From contig NZ_JNJI01000003.1 in the NCBI RefSeq assembly GCF_000702725.1, positions 51,942 to 115,941 on the forward strand: a DNA stretch of 64,000 bases, given 5' to 3'. Below the pieces are notes generated by a model, which did no database searches, had not been told where the DNA came from, and saw nothing but the letters and a program-made list of their open reading frames with translations. Origin of the DNA: Mesoplasma photuris ATCC 49581 (GTDB taxonomy: Bacteria; Bacillota_I; Bacilli_A; Mycoplasmatales; Mycoplasmataceae). This document shows positions 41,273 through 51,763 of this stretch, piece after piece. The first letter of the stretch is position 1. Each line of letters begins with the position of its first letter. The position numbers and the translations under genes are program-made.

Positions 41273-42754
41273 TTATTCACTCCCTTTTTTCCCGTTTTTA
41301 AATGTTTTCTCAATTCATAGACTAAATTTAGATTTTTCTTTAATTTCTACATCATCTTGGAATAGAGTTGGATCCATTTCATATTTTCCACCTTGTAAGA
41401 ATGATGCAGTTGCTTTTTGATATTCTAAGTTTGCACGTGCATTTTTTTCTCTATCTGGTTTTGGGTTAGCAATTATTAACATAACTCCAATCACGATTGA
41501 TAATGAAATAAATACAATAGCTACAATCATTAAGATTGATGCTGTATTAAACATTGTGCTTACGCCATCTTGTTGCATTACTGCATTTCATAAATCTGAA
41601 GGTTTTCCATCTAATATGAAATAATAGTCTAAAGTTTTAAATAGTTTACCTCAACTATTTTCAAAACCATCAAGATTAACAAATCCTGAAATTGTGAAGA
41701 TTGACATACCGAAGAACATAATCATGAACATAATTGACATAATTCCTGTTCTGTATCTTGTTCTATCACTTTTGTGTTGTCTGAAGGCTCCTCCACATAT
41801 ATATAGAGTTGGTAATATATAGAAGAACATTGAAAATCAATTCATAAATCCAATTTGAGCACTAATTGAAATATTATTGAACAATTTTAATTGATTATCA
41901 CTTAATTTTTCCCCTTCATCAGAAAGAATTCAAGTATTATTAGTTCCGCTAGTTATAGCATCAATAATACCATCATGCATATCTATTTTAGCAGTATTAA
42001 CATAAACTAAACCAGCAACTAAGAAGATTGATGCTAATACAGTTAAGATAGCCAAAACTTTCTTCATGATTGGCATTCATTTAGGTTTTCTATCAAATGG
42101 GTAGTATCTGATATCTTGCATTGGGTGAATTGGCATGTTTTGGAACATAGTTGGATCAATACCTTGACCCATACCACCCATATTTGGACCACCCATAAAT
42201 GGGTTTTGTTGATTAAAATTTGTTTGTTGATTTTGATTTACTTTAATATTTTCAGCGTCAACTTTTTGGCTTTCAGCATTCATATTTTGATCACTTGGAT
42301 TTTCAGTTTTTGTTTTTTCAGCTGTTTCTTTAGCTTCATTTTCTTTTTGAATTTTAATCACTTCATCAGTTAATACTGAATTAGCTTTTAAAGTTTCGAA
42401 AGTAAATTCACTTACGTTAGTTAATTTTGTTTTAGTAACACGATATTCTTTAACTGCAAATGTTAATAAATCATTATAATCATTTTCAATTTCATCAACT
42501 AATTTTACTGATTTTTCAATTCTTAAATTTGTTGATTTAGTCACTTTTAACAATGCTTTACCGAATGATTTAGCTCATTGTAATTCATTAAAAGTAGTGT
42601 TATTGTTTAATTCTAATGCTAAAAGGTTATTAACTTGTTTCAATACTAATTTTCTTCATTTAGAATCAGTTGATAATTTATATCTTAATTTATCGTGTTT
42701 AAAAACGTTGTTTAAAGCTATAACTATTTGTTCATATACTTTAATTGGTTCCAT
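41273..42754 (-). CDS. Hypothetical multi-spanning membrane protein
   Basis: 493 residues. The N-terminal 160 are helical and charged (NALLELNNN-type segments, coiled coil). A Gln/Asn/Gly/Met/Pro-rich low-complexity linker (residues about 165-220, NPFMGGPNMGGMGQG) follows, then four hydrophobic segments and a charged tail. Several TGA(Trp). The start at 42754 overlaps the end of holA by 31 bases, with gaggg upstream, so translation is coupled. Function unknown. Confidence 0.78.
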
Positions 42755-43707
42755 GTTTCCCTCATATTTCTTATAAATTGATATTCAGGCATCACTTTTT
42801 GATCCATCTTACCATTCATTATTTCTGTTTGTATTTTATATAACAATTTAATTTTATCATTTAATTGTCTTATTTTGATATCGTTAGCATTGATTGCTAA
42901 TTTTACTCTATATGGATTTGCTGAAAGTTTTTCAGCAATTACAGCCATTGTTTTACCTTGTTGATAAAGAATTTTAACATCTCTCATGAAAGAGATATTT
43001 GCATTCATTAAATTTAATAGTCCAATTTGTTCATCATTTAATAAGATAAAGTCTTTATAAAGTTTTAAAAATCGATCTATATCATTTTTAATAAATGCAT
43101 CTGAGATTGCAAAAATATCATTTTCAACATATTTAGTGATGTTATCCAAAACAACTTGTTCAGTTAACTCGTTCGAGATCGCTGATAGTTTGATAACTTC
43201 ATTAGTGATTATTTGTAAATCTAACGGTAGATTATTCATAACTACTTTAATTATACTTTGATCAATGATTTTATTTTCTCTTTTAAATAAAGTTTCGATG
43301 TATTTTATAATTTGTGGTTCATCTAAAGGTGGAATATTTTGAACCTCGCAAACTTCTTGAATGTATTTAGCTAACTTTAATTTTTTAGAAAATTTATCAC
43401 TATTCAAAGTAAAAATAACTTCATTATTAGATTTATTTTTTAAAATGTATTCGTTCAATTTACTTTCGCTGAAATTCTTATGTAAAGTTATTTTTTGTTC
43501 ATTAACAAAATATGCATCTTTAATGACCACAATTTTTGGTTCATTAAATAATGACATTGAGTTAACTGTTTCGATAATCATATTAAAATCATCATCAATC
43601 AAAGATAACTCAATAACTTCATATTGATCATTAAAATTAATTTGTTTAATTAACTTACCAACAGCCTTTTTTAACAAAAAAGAATCTACAGAATATATAA
43701 AACGCAT
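42724..43707 (-). CDS. holA: DNA polymerase III delta subunit
   Basis: 327 residues. Clamp-loader wrench subunit: RFIYSVDSFLLKKAVGKLI at the start, LFNEPKIVVIKDAYFV (strand and helix near 50-65), and a C-terminal collar helix region ending in FIRNMRETWNQLKYMNK. Length matches HolA/YqeN. Divergent from rpsT, as in the Bacillus comEC-yqeN-rpsT neighbourhood. Confidence 0.88.
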   Translation of the reverse strand: MRFIYSVDSFLLKKAVGKLIKQINFNDQYEVIELSLIDDDFNMIIETVNSMSLFNEPKIVVIKDAYFVNEQKITLHKNFSESKLNEYILKNKSNNEVIFTLNSDKFSKKLKLAKYIQEVCEVQNIPPLDEPQIIKYIETLFKRENKIIDQSIIKVVMNNLPLDLQIITNEVIKLSAISNELTEQVVLDNITKYVENDIFAISDAFIKNDIDRFLKLYKDFILLNDEQIGLLNLMNANISFMRDVKILYQQGKTMAVIAEKLSANPYRVKLAINANDIKIRQLNDKIKLLYKIQTEIMNGKMDQKVMPEYQFIRNMRETWNQLKYMNK

Positions 43708-43763
43708 ACACCCTCCACTCTTATATTTATTTTATCTTTTTTTATGTAATATTTATCTTTTTT

Positions 43764-43772
43764 TGCTATAAT
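43764..43772 (+). promoter_or_regulatory. Extended -10 promoter of rpsT
   Basis: TGCTATAAT (TGn plus consensus -10), about 40 bases before the start codon. Confidence 0.7.
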
Positions 43773-43813
43773 TTATTTTGTATTTAAACAATTTAAAAGA
43801 AGGAGTTGAAAAT

Positions 43814-44059
43814 ATGGCAAACATCAAATCTCAAAAAAAACGTGTTTTAACTAACGAAAAATCTCGTTTAGCAAATAAAGCTTTCAAATCAGAAATTAAA
43901 ACTGCAATTAAAAAAGCTACAATCGCTAAAAACGAAAGCGCAACAAACGCTAATGAATTAGTTATTGCAGCAGTTAGTTTAATTGATAAAGGGGTTAAAA
44001 AAGGAATCTTAAAAATCAATAAAGCAGCTAGAGAAAAATCTCGTTTAATGAGTGCATAA
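43814..44059 (+). CDS. rpsT: 30S ribosomal protein S20
   Basis: 81 residues, Lys/Ala-rich helical bundle beginning ANIKSQKKRVLTNEKSRLANKA and ending INKAAREKSRLMSA, typical of S20. Start follows aaggagttgaaaat. Isolated plus-strand gene among minus-strand neighbours, with its own promoter and terminator. Confidence 0.95.
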   Translation: MANIKSQKKRVLTNEKSRLANKAFKSEIKTAIKKATIAKNESATNANELVIAAVSLIDKGVKKGILKINKAAREKSRLMSA

Positions 44060-44093
44060 TTTATTTTCAATAAATAAACATTTAATAATAAAT

Positions 44094-44118
44094 AAAAACG
44101 CACGGCGTTTTTTTTATT
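44094..44118. terminator. Intrinsic terminator between rpsT and comEC
   Basis: AAAACGC/GCGTTTT stem with a short loop; overlaps the comEC stop at 44114. Confidence 0.75.
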
Positions 44119-46135
44119 TTTTAAATGTAATCTTATTATTAATTAAATCTCATTTTAAATTTCCATTTATTCCTGTATTCAATCAATCGATATTAAAACT
44201 ATCCAATTTTTTTATAGTTTCAACATTTGGAAATTTAAATTTATAATCGTATCTTCCAGAGATGAAAGCATTTTTGAAATTTCAATTTTTTAAAATTATT
44301 TCAGATGTTGAAGTTTTTGATCCATGGTGACCAACTTGTAATAAATCAATTTCCTCTTTTTTTCATAAAGATACATTTTCAACTAATCACTTTTCGCCAC
44401 TTCTTTCTAAATCTCCCATCATTATAAATTTTTTATCATTCATTTTACAAAAGAGAACCATAGATAAATCATTTTCATTTTTAAATATGGTGCTATTAAA
44501 TTTAGTAACAATCAAGCTGCCAAATTCATAATTACCTTTTTGATCATTTCTTCTGATTATTTGTTTTGGTTTTATTTCTAAGTTTTCCAATAAGTTCATA
44601 TGATCTTGATGTTCGTGTGATATAAACAAAGCATCGATTTTGTTTATTCGGTGATAAGCTAAATAACTATTCAAAATATTTTTATTAATTCCACCACCAC
44701 AGCCAGCATCGAAAATAACTACTTTATTTTCGAATTTATTAATATAAATAAAAGTGTTGGCATTCCCAACATCTAAAGAGGTTAAACTAACTTCTAAGCT
44801 CTGAACTTCTCTAATAATAAAAATTATTAATATGACTGCTAAAAATATCGATCAACTGTATCGATTATTAGTTTTTAAAGTTGCATATAGAATTAAATAA
44901 TAAAATATCAGTGAAATCAATGAAATACTTCCACTATTATAATTAAATGACTTTAGGTTAATACTTTTAAGTGTAAATACCAATATTTGCTCTAAAAAAG
45001 GGCTTATTTGAGCTTGAAATAGGAAAATCAAGCAAATAGTTGTCGCTAAATAGAAAACTAATAGCAATGGGCTTAAAATCATTTCAATAACTTCAGAAAA
45101 AATATTAAAATTATAATTGTAAAAAGCATTTAAAGGTAAAAATACTAAACTTAAAATCACAAATTCTTTTAAAATAGAGTGTTCCTTTTTGTTGTCGAAT
45201 AAAAAGCTTGTTAAGAATATTGATCCAATTGAAATATATCAAAAACTTGAATGATAAATATTCATTGGATTAAAACAAAGCAATAAATAAAACGTTAGGT
45301 AACTTTGTACCATTTTAGGTAATGTTGCTACTTTTTTGTTTTGTCTAATTACAAAAATTATGATGATTTTTAAAAATGACATATTACCATCAATAAATAA
45401 AAATCAAAATTGAAGTATCAAAATTAGATATAAAAATTTATGCTTATTTTTTCTAAATAATTTTCTAAATATAAATGAAAATCCCATCACATTCATCCCA
45501 TTTAAATTAAACATATGTTGTAAGTTTGATTGTTTAATATAAATTGATAACGGGTGATCATTTTCTAAATTTTTAAAAATAATCGCCTTATAAATATCAC
45601 CAACATTATTTTTGAAAGTATCAATTTTTGAAATTAATGAATTTGAATCAATCACTTTCAAATTATCAATTTTGATTTTTTTAAATACTAATTTTTCTTT
45701 TAAAAAATTTTGATAATTAAATTCATAATAACTATTATTATTAATATCAACAGCTTTACCATTAAACTGAATGATATCACCAGAATTAAATCATCCATTT
45801 TCAAAGTTAGTTAAGTATTTTGTGTTATTTATTGAAATGATTGCGCTATATTTTTTCACTTCAATTACTTTAGCCTGAACATTTTTGAAATCATCTTCAA
45901 GATTAATGAAACTGAATTGGAATATGATTAATCCAATCGCAAACATAATCATCAAAAGATAATATTTATTAATCTCTTTGCTTTTGTTCAAAAATAAAAG
46001 TAAAGAAATTAAACAAAATATTGCCAATACACCTCAGACTTGTCCGCATTTAATTAAATCAATTAGTAATATTAAACATATTAATTTAAGTAAGGGTATC
46101 AAATTGCGGGAATATAAATACTCTTTTAATTCCAT
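44114..46135 (-). CDS. comEC: ComEC/Rec2-like DNA uptake channel
   Basis: 673 residues once TGA is read as Trp. N-terminal membrane segments, a small soluble domain, the competence core (LQHMFNLNGMNVMGFSFIFRKLF, about 7-8 helices) and a C-terminal metallo-beta-lactamase-like domain with LDVGNANTF, FDAGCGGG and ISHEHQDH (His507-His512) and VGHHGS. ComEC carries single-stranded DNA across the membrane in natural transformation. ATG 46135 gives the complete N-terminus; it overlaps the preceding gene by 50 bases. Metal ligands appear intact. Confidence 0.88.
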
Positions 46136-46568
46136 AATCGAAAACGTACTTATGTTTTTCCAAAAATGCTTCAATCAGTTTTTCCCCTTTCTTTTGTTTT
46201 GATAGTCTAATTACTTCGAATTCATCAAATTTTGAAATACCAAATATTGTTAATATTTTAGAATTGATATTTTTGATTTTGGTCATTAATATTAGATTTT
46301 GTTTAGGTACGATTAGTATTTCTTTTTTATCTGCTTGATAAAAAACTTTATCAATTAATTTACTTTGATTAAGTTTTTTAATAGTTAGATTAATGTCACT
46401 TTCACGATTTTGTATTTTGCTTTTAAAATCAATATCAAATTTTAGTGGATAATCATACAACATTTTTATGACAACAATGTTATTAATTTTGAAGATATTC
46501 TCAGAAATAAAAATACCTAAAATAAATCCAAATAAACATCCTAGTTTTATACATGTATTCTTTCTCAT
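46086..46568 (-). CDS. Hypothetical single-span membrane protein upstream of comEC
   Basis: 160 residues from ATG 46568 (RKNTCIKLGCLFGFILGIFI), with one membrane helix near residues 6-25 and a hydrophilic remainder. An earlier ATG at 46595 lies inside the terminator of the upstream gene, so it is unlikely. It overlaps comEC by 50 bases. It occupies the position of comEA in Bacillus and has the same topology, but no helix-hairpin-helix is visible. Confidence 0.65.
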   Translation of the reverse strand: MRKNTCIKLGCLFGFILGIFISENIFKINNIVVIKMLYDYPLKFDIDFKSKIQNRESDINLTIKKLNQSKLIDKVFYQADKKEILIVPKQNLILMTKIKNINSKILTIFGISKFDEFEVIRLSKQKKGEKLIEAFLEKHKYVFDYGIKRVFIFPQFDTLT

Positions 46569-46580
46569 ATATTGGTATAG

Positions 46581-46607
46581 AAAAAAAGAATCCAAAAGGA
46601 TTCTTTT
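46581..46607 (-). terminator. Intrinsic terminator of the PD-(D/E)XK gene
   Basis: AAAAGAATCC, 4-base loop, GGATTCTTTT, with a seven-base T-run on the minus strand; overlaps that gene's stop. Confidence 0.85.
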
Positions 46608-47241
46608 ATAAGTACTTTGTTAAAATTTCTTCTTTTAGTATTTCACTACTGTTTAATCTTGATTCTTTAAATTTATAATGTATTTCATTTTTTGAATTAT
46701 ATATTTCAAAATAATCAATTTTTTGAATATCCTCAAAATTGTCTTGAAGTAATTGCTCATAAAATTTTAACTGTAAGCATTCTTTATCTTCATTCAGTCT
46801 AGAAGTTGTTTTAAAATCAACCAAATGTCATTTATCATCAAGATCTTTATATAATAAGTCAAATGTTCCGTTATATTTTCCATTAGATAGTGAAACTTCA
46901 CTATATACTTCTAGTGTATCAATTTTATCTAAATGTCTTTTGATTCAATTAAATTCACTCGAATGTGTTCTAATTGGATATCCATTAGCACTGTGATCAC
47001 AATAACCAATATTATTGTTTATAATATAATCACTTAATCTATTGTGGACGCAAATCCCTTTTTCAATACCAAATTCTAATGCTGCAGGAGGGATATTACT
47101 AGCATCGAACGGATAAATATTTTGCACTAAGTTTGTAACTGATTTTAAATCAATAATTGAATTAGTAACTGTGTTTAAGTATTCATGTGTTTCTTCGTTT
47201 AATATAATTGTTGGATTAATATAATATTCTTTAATCTTCAT
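46606..47241 (-). CDS. PD-(D/E)XK nuclease-superfamily protein (RecB/Cas4-like)
   Basis: 211 residues. GIEKGICVHNRLSDYI (a His in the helix before the core), NGTFDLLYKDLDDKWHLVDFKTTSR (catalytic Asp in G-x-F-D and D-x-K in VDFKTT) and LQLKFYEQLLQ (the Gln-Tyr-like helix) are the PD-(D/E)XK order seen in RecB, AddB and Cas4 nucleases. No cysteine cluster for an Fe-S site. Probably cuts or trims DNA. Start follows aaaggaacaatt. Confidence 0.8.
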
Positions 47242-47264
47242 AATTGTTCCTTTTTTAATTTAAT

Positions 47265-47288
47265 TAAAAAAATGCCATTGGCATTTTA
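47265..47288 (-). terminator. Intrinsic terminator of valS
   Basis: AAAATGCC/GGCATTTT stem with T-run on the minus strand, overlapping the stop codon. Confidence 0.8.
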
Positions 47289-49928
47289 TAAACTGGCAAG
47301 TTTTTCTTCAATTGCCTTTAATTGCTCTTTGTAGGCCTCATATTTAGTTTTTTCTTCAGCAACTTTATCTGCAGCTGCTCTTGCAATGAAATTTTCGTTT
47401 GAAAGCATTTTTTCAGAACGGCTGATTTCACTAATTAATTGATTTTTATGATCATTCAATTCTTTCATCAGTTCTTCTTTATTAATGAATGCATCATTTT
47501 CAATTTCTAAAAAATACTCAGCAACCGGAATTGCTGTGATATCTTTTGAATTAATGCAATCAACAACCGTAACATTAACAAATGATTTTAAAAATTGATT
47601 TATATTATCTCTATATTTATCAAAAATAATTTGATGATCATTATTTAAATTTGTAATCTCAACATCTAAGTGAGTTGAGTTTTTGATATTGTTTTTATTT
47701 CTAAATTCACGAATAGCTGTAATTATTTCAATAACTTCGTTTATATAATCTGTTGGATAATCAAAATTATCTTCATTTCATTTTTCTAACATAATAGATT
47801 CTTCAAGATTCATTTTTTGATAGATTTCTTCAGTTACAAAAGGAACAAAAGGATGTAACATGATTAAAATATTTTTTAAAACATAAAATAGTGTTTGTTT
47901 TGTGATATTTTGTACAACAACATTTTCAGAATTTAAATTAACTTTTGCAAACTCAATATATCATGAACAATATTTTGATCAAACAAAATCATAAATTATT
48001 TTACCCGCTAATGCAAATTCATAATTATCGATTAATCTTTTTACTTCAATTTGAGTTTTTGATAATTCATTTAAGATTCATTTATCAACAATAGTGGCTG
48101 GATTTCCAGCATTTTCTATATTCTCAACAAAGTCATCTAATAAATAAAAATTATCATTAACATTCATAAAAACATATCTTGAAGCATTTCATAGTTTATT
48201 AATAAAATTTCATGCTGCACTTACTTTTTCATTTGAATATTTAATATCTAATCCTGGAGTTGAATTTGTTAATAAGAAAAATCTTAATGCATCAACTCCA
48301 TTTTCAGCAATTACATCCATCGGATCAATTCCATTACCTAGAGATTTAGACATTTTTCTTCCTTGTTCGTCACGAACTAACCCGTGAATTAAAACATCAT
48401 TAAATGGCTTTTGATCAGTATATTCAATTGTTTGAAAAATCATTCTAGCAACTCAGAAAAATATAATATCATAACCAGTTACTAAAACATTTACAGGGAA
48501 ATATTGTTTGAAATATTCACTTTCAAAACCTTCTCCACGCATCATTGTTGCAAATGGTCATAATCCAGACGAAAATCAAGTATCTAAAACATCCTCATCC
48601 TGATTTCAATTATCAATATCCGATGGTGGTGTTGTCCCAACAAATAATTCATTTGTTGTTTTATGATATCAAGCAGGAATTCTATGACCTCATCATAATT
48701 GACGTGATATTGTTCAATCGTGAGCATTTTCCATTCATTTATTTAAAACTTCATTGAATCTTTCTGGGAAAAATTTGATCGCTTTATTCGAAGATTGCAA
48801 ATCTAAAATCATTTTCGCAAAAGAATCCATTTTAACAAATCATTGGTCTGATAAATATGGTTCAACAATAGCATTTGATCTTTCTGAAAAACCAACTTGA
48901 TGAATGATTGTTTCAGATTTAACAAATGTTTTATCTAATGAAGTTAATTCAATGATTTTTTTTCTAGCTTCAAAACGATCTAGCCCTTGATAGTCTTGAC
49001 CACCCAATTCATTTATAGTTCCGTTTTCATTCATACATACCGGTTTTGCTAAATTATGTCTTTCTCCAATTTCAAAATCATTCGGATCATGTGCTGGAGT
49101 ACATTTCATAGCACCAGTTCCGAAATCAATTTCTACATAGTCATCAGCAATAACAGGAATTAATTCGCCATTAACTGGATTGATTACATTTTTACCAATA
49201 AATTTAATATAACGTTCATCATTTGGATTAACAACAACACATTGATCACCAAACATAGTTTCTGGTCTAGTTGTTGCCACTTGTAAAAATTGATCACTAC
49301 CTTCTAAAAAGTATTTAAAATGATACATGTTGCCTTCAACTTCTTTATAAATAACTTCAACATTAGATATTGCAGTTTCTTGCTGAGGATCTCAATTAAC
49401 AATTCTTTTACCTTTGTAGATAATTCCTTTGTTATAAAAATTAACAAAAATTTCTTGAACTAAATGATTAACATCATTATCAAGTGTAAATTTTTCAACG
49501 CTATAATCTAAACTTAAACCAAGTTTAGCTCATTGTTGGCGAATTATACTAGCATATTCTTCTTTTCATTTTCATGATTCTTCTAAAAATTTTTCTCTTC
49601 CTAAATCTCACTTGTTAATACCTTGTTCTTTAAGTTTAGATTCAACTTTAACTTGTGTAGAAATACCTGAGTGGTCCATTCCTGGTACAAATAAAGTATC
49701 ATGTCCTGTTAATTTTTTAAAACGAATTATCGCATCTTGTAAACTACCATCTCATGCATGACCAATATGTAATTTACCAGTAACATTTGGTGGGGGAATT
49801 ATGATTGAAAATTTTGGTTTATTTGATTTTGGATTAGCTTTAAATAAACCATTATCAACTCATTTTTGATATTTTCCTTCTTCAACTTGAGTTGGATTAT
49901 ATTTATCTGCTAAATCTTTTTTAATCAT
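47286..49928 (-). CDS. valS: Valyl-tRNA synthetase
   Basis: 880 residues with many TGA(Trp) codons. Class I synthetase charging tRNA-Val: [12 protein letters not shown] (HIGH), [21 protein letters not shown] and [13 protein letters not shown] of the editing domain, [11 protein letters not shown] (KMSKS), and a C-terminal coiled-coil arm ([21 protein letters not shown]). No T-box leader fits in the 84 bases upstream. Start follows aaagaggtatatt. Confidence 0.96.
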
Positions 49929-50012
49929 AATATACCTCTTTCAATATTATTATTTTACAATATTTATCAATTAAATAAAAATAAAACAGGTATTTAGTAA
50001 TACTCTATTTTG

Positions 50013-51080
50013 TTATTCTAGATATCCCGATTTAATAAATATTTTTCCTTTATCAAAATCAAGTTCTATATTAGCATTATAAGGAATTAAAGTCTTGGGA
50101 TGAGCATGACCAAAATTTACATTATACATGATTGGCAGATTATATTTTTGACTCAATTTTATTCAAATTTCTTTATATTCTGAATAATACTTTTCATCTT
50201 GTGGTTTTCCAATAATTAAAGCTTTAATTGTAGAAAACATATTTTTAGATTCTAAAGCTTTAATCATTTTTTCTAAAGTAAAAGGATCCGGTTTTTCTTC
50301 ACTAGTTTCTAAAAATAAAACTTTATCACTTAAAAAATTTTCACTAGGAAGTAAATCATATTTATTGATAATAATTTTTTGACTATTATATCTAGTTCCA
50401 GTAATCATTTCATAAATTGATTCAATACATCCTCCAAAAGTTTTACCATTGATAATTCCTGAACCATTTAATATTTCTATTCCTTTTGTCTCTTTATGTT
50501 TAACCCTTGAAACATTTAATGCTTTAGTACTAAAATCACTTCTTTCTTCAAATCAAATTGGTGATGAGGTAATTTCAAATTCATTGCCATTAAATAACTG
50601 CATAAATGAATTTTTTGTATATTCTAACATTTCTACATCTAACTCTCCCAAGTCTGGTAAAAGTGCGTGTCCATAAAAAGTATCTAAACCTAATTTATTC
50701 AACATAAAGTGATTGTTGGTAGTATCTGAATAACCAATAAATATTTTAGGATTATTTTTAACAGCAATAACAAAATCTTTATCTTCTAACAAAAATGGAA
50801 TCGTTTTAAAAGTATCTTCGCCACCAATTGCACATATTATCAATTTATATTCAGGATCTAAAAAAGCTTTCTTTAAATCCGCTGCTCGTGCTTGTGGATT
50901 TTGTTGAATAAAATCAACACCACTAAGTGCATTTGGCATAAATTCAACCTCTAACCCAAATTCTTTTAATCTTTGAACACCTTTTTCAGTTACATGATAT
51001 GCGAAACTTTCTCCAGCAATCCTTCTCGAAAGACTAACAACAGCTACCTTATCACCAACTTTTAATTTATATGGTTTCAT
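50013..51080 (-). CDS. S66-family peptidase (LD-carboxypeptidase / MccF-like)
   Basis: 355 residues. KLKVGDKVAVVSLSR at the start, CAIGGEDTFKTIPFL, FIGYSDTTNNHFML with the presumed nucleophile Ser near residue 117, ILNGSGIINGKTFGGCIES, FLETSEEKPDP (Glu of the triad) and NVNFGHAHPKTLIP (His). In walled bacteria S66 enzymes trim murein tetrapeptides; MccF relatives inactivate peptide-nucleotide antibiotics such as microcin C7. Without a cell wall, the MccF-type role or peptide turnover is more likely. Confidence 0.85.
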
Positions 51081-51092
51081 GTTACCATTGTC

Positions 51093-51698
51093 CTAATTTA
51101 TCATTTTATTTAATATTAATTTCTTTTCAGAAAATTTTTTTTCAAGTTCTAAAATAGCTAGTTCTTTTTCGTGCGCATACTCTTCTTTTAATTTATTTAT
51201 ATTATTTATAGTAGAGTTGTGAGTTTTAAGTGATATGTCATTTGTTTTGACATATTCTAAATATTCTTTTTCCTCTAATGTTATTTTTTTGCTTTTTTCA
51301 TTCAAATCTTCGATTTTTTTTGAAAGACTAGAAATTTCAGAGTCTATAGAATCAAAATTAAAGTAAAAGTTTTTATTTCAATTATCAAGACTCATAATTA
51401 TATTCATTTTTTTAAAACTAATATAGACTTCACTTCCTGTTTCTTGTTTTATTCTTTGTTGAATTTCTAAGATTTTGTTTTTATTATTAAATATTTTTTC
51501 CAATATTTTTTCATTTGTTGTTTCTCCATTCAAAGATATAGCTTTTAAAGGGAAAAATAAATTGTTCTTTCATAAAGGTCTAAAATTTTCCTTTTCAAAA
51601 ATTTTAAAAATTACATCATTGATTTTAAATAACGACATATCATCTAAAAATTCCTTTCCACTGCTGTATCATTTAATATTTATAATTTCAACATTCAT
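51093..51698 (-). CDS. Hypothetical protein with C-terminal coiled coil
   Basis: 201 residues. N-terminal about 110 residues are globular with TGA(Trp) codons (IKWYSSGKEF), then Lys/Glu-rich coiled coil (SKKIEDLNEKSKK, KELAILELEKKFSEKK). Start ATG 51698 follows aaaggagattatt. No family recognised. It lies 12 bases upstream of the S66 peptidase and may be co-transcribed. Confidence 0.72.
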
Positions 51699-51737
51699 AA
51701 TAATCTCCTTTTATTAATTTAATTATACATTTAAGTA

Positions 51738-51763
51738 AAAAAATAAGACTGAAGTCTTATTTT
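51738..51763 (-). terminator. Intrinsic terminator of the P-type ATPase operon
   Basis: AAATAAGACT/AGTCTTATTT with T-run on the minus strand. Confidence 0.8.

Noticed and set aside
46025..46027. TTG 46027 as the comEC start
   Set aside because: The frame continues upstream through hydrophobic codons and one TGA(Trp) to ATG 46135, giving a fuller first membrane segment.
49929..50012. T-box riboswitch before valS
   Set aside because: Only 84 bases are available and no T-box bulge sequence is present.
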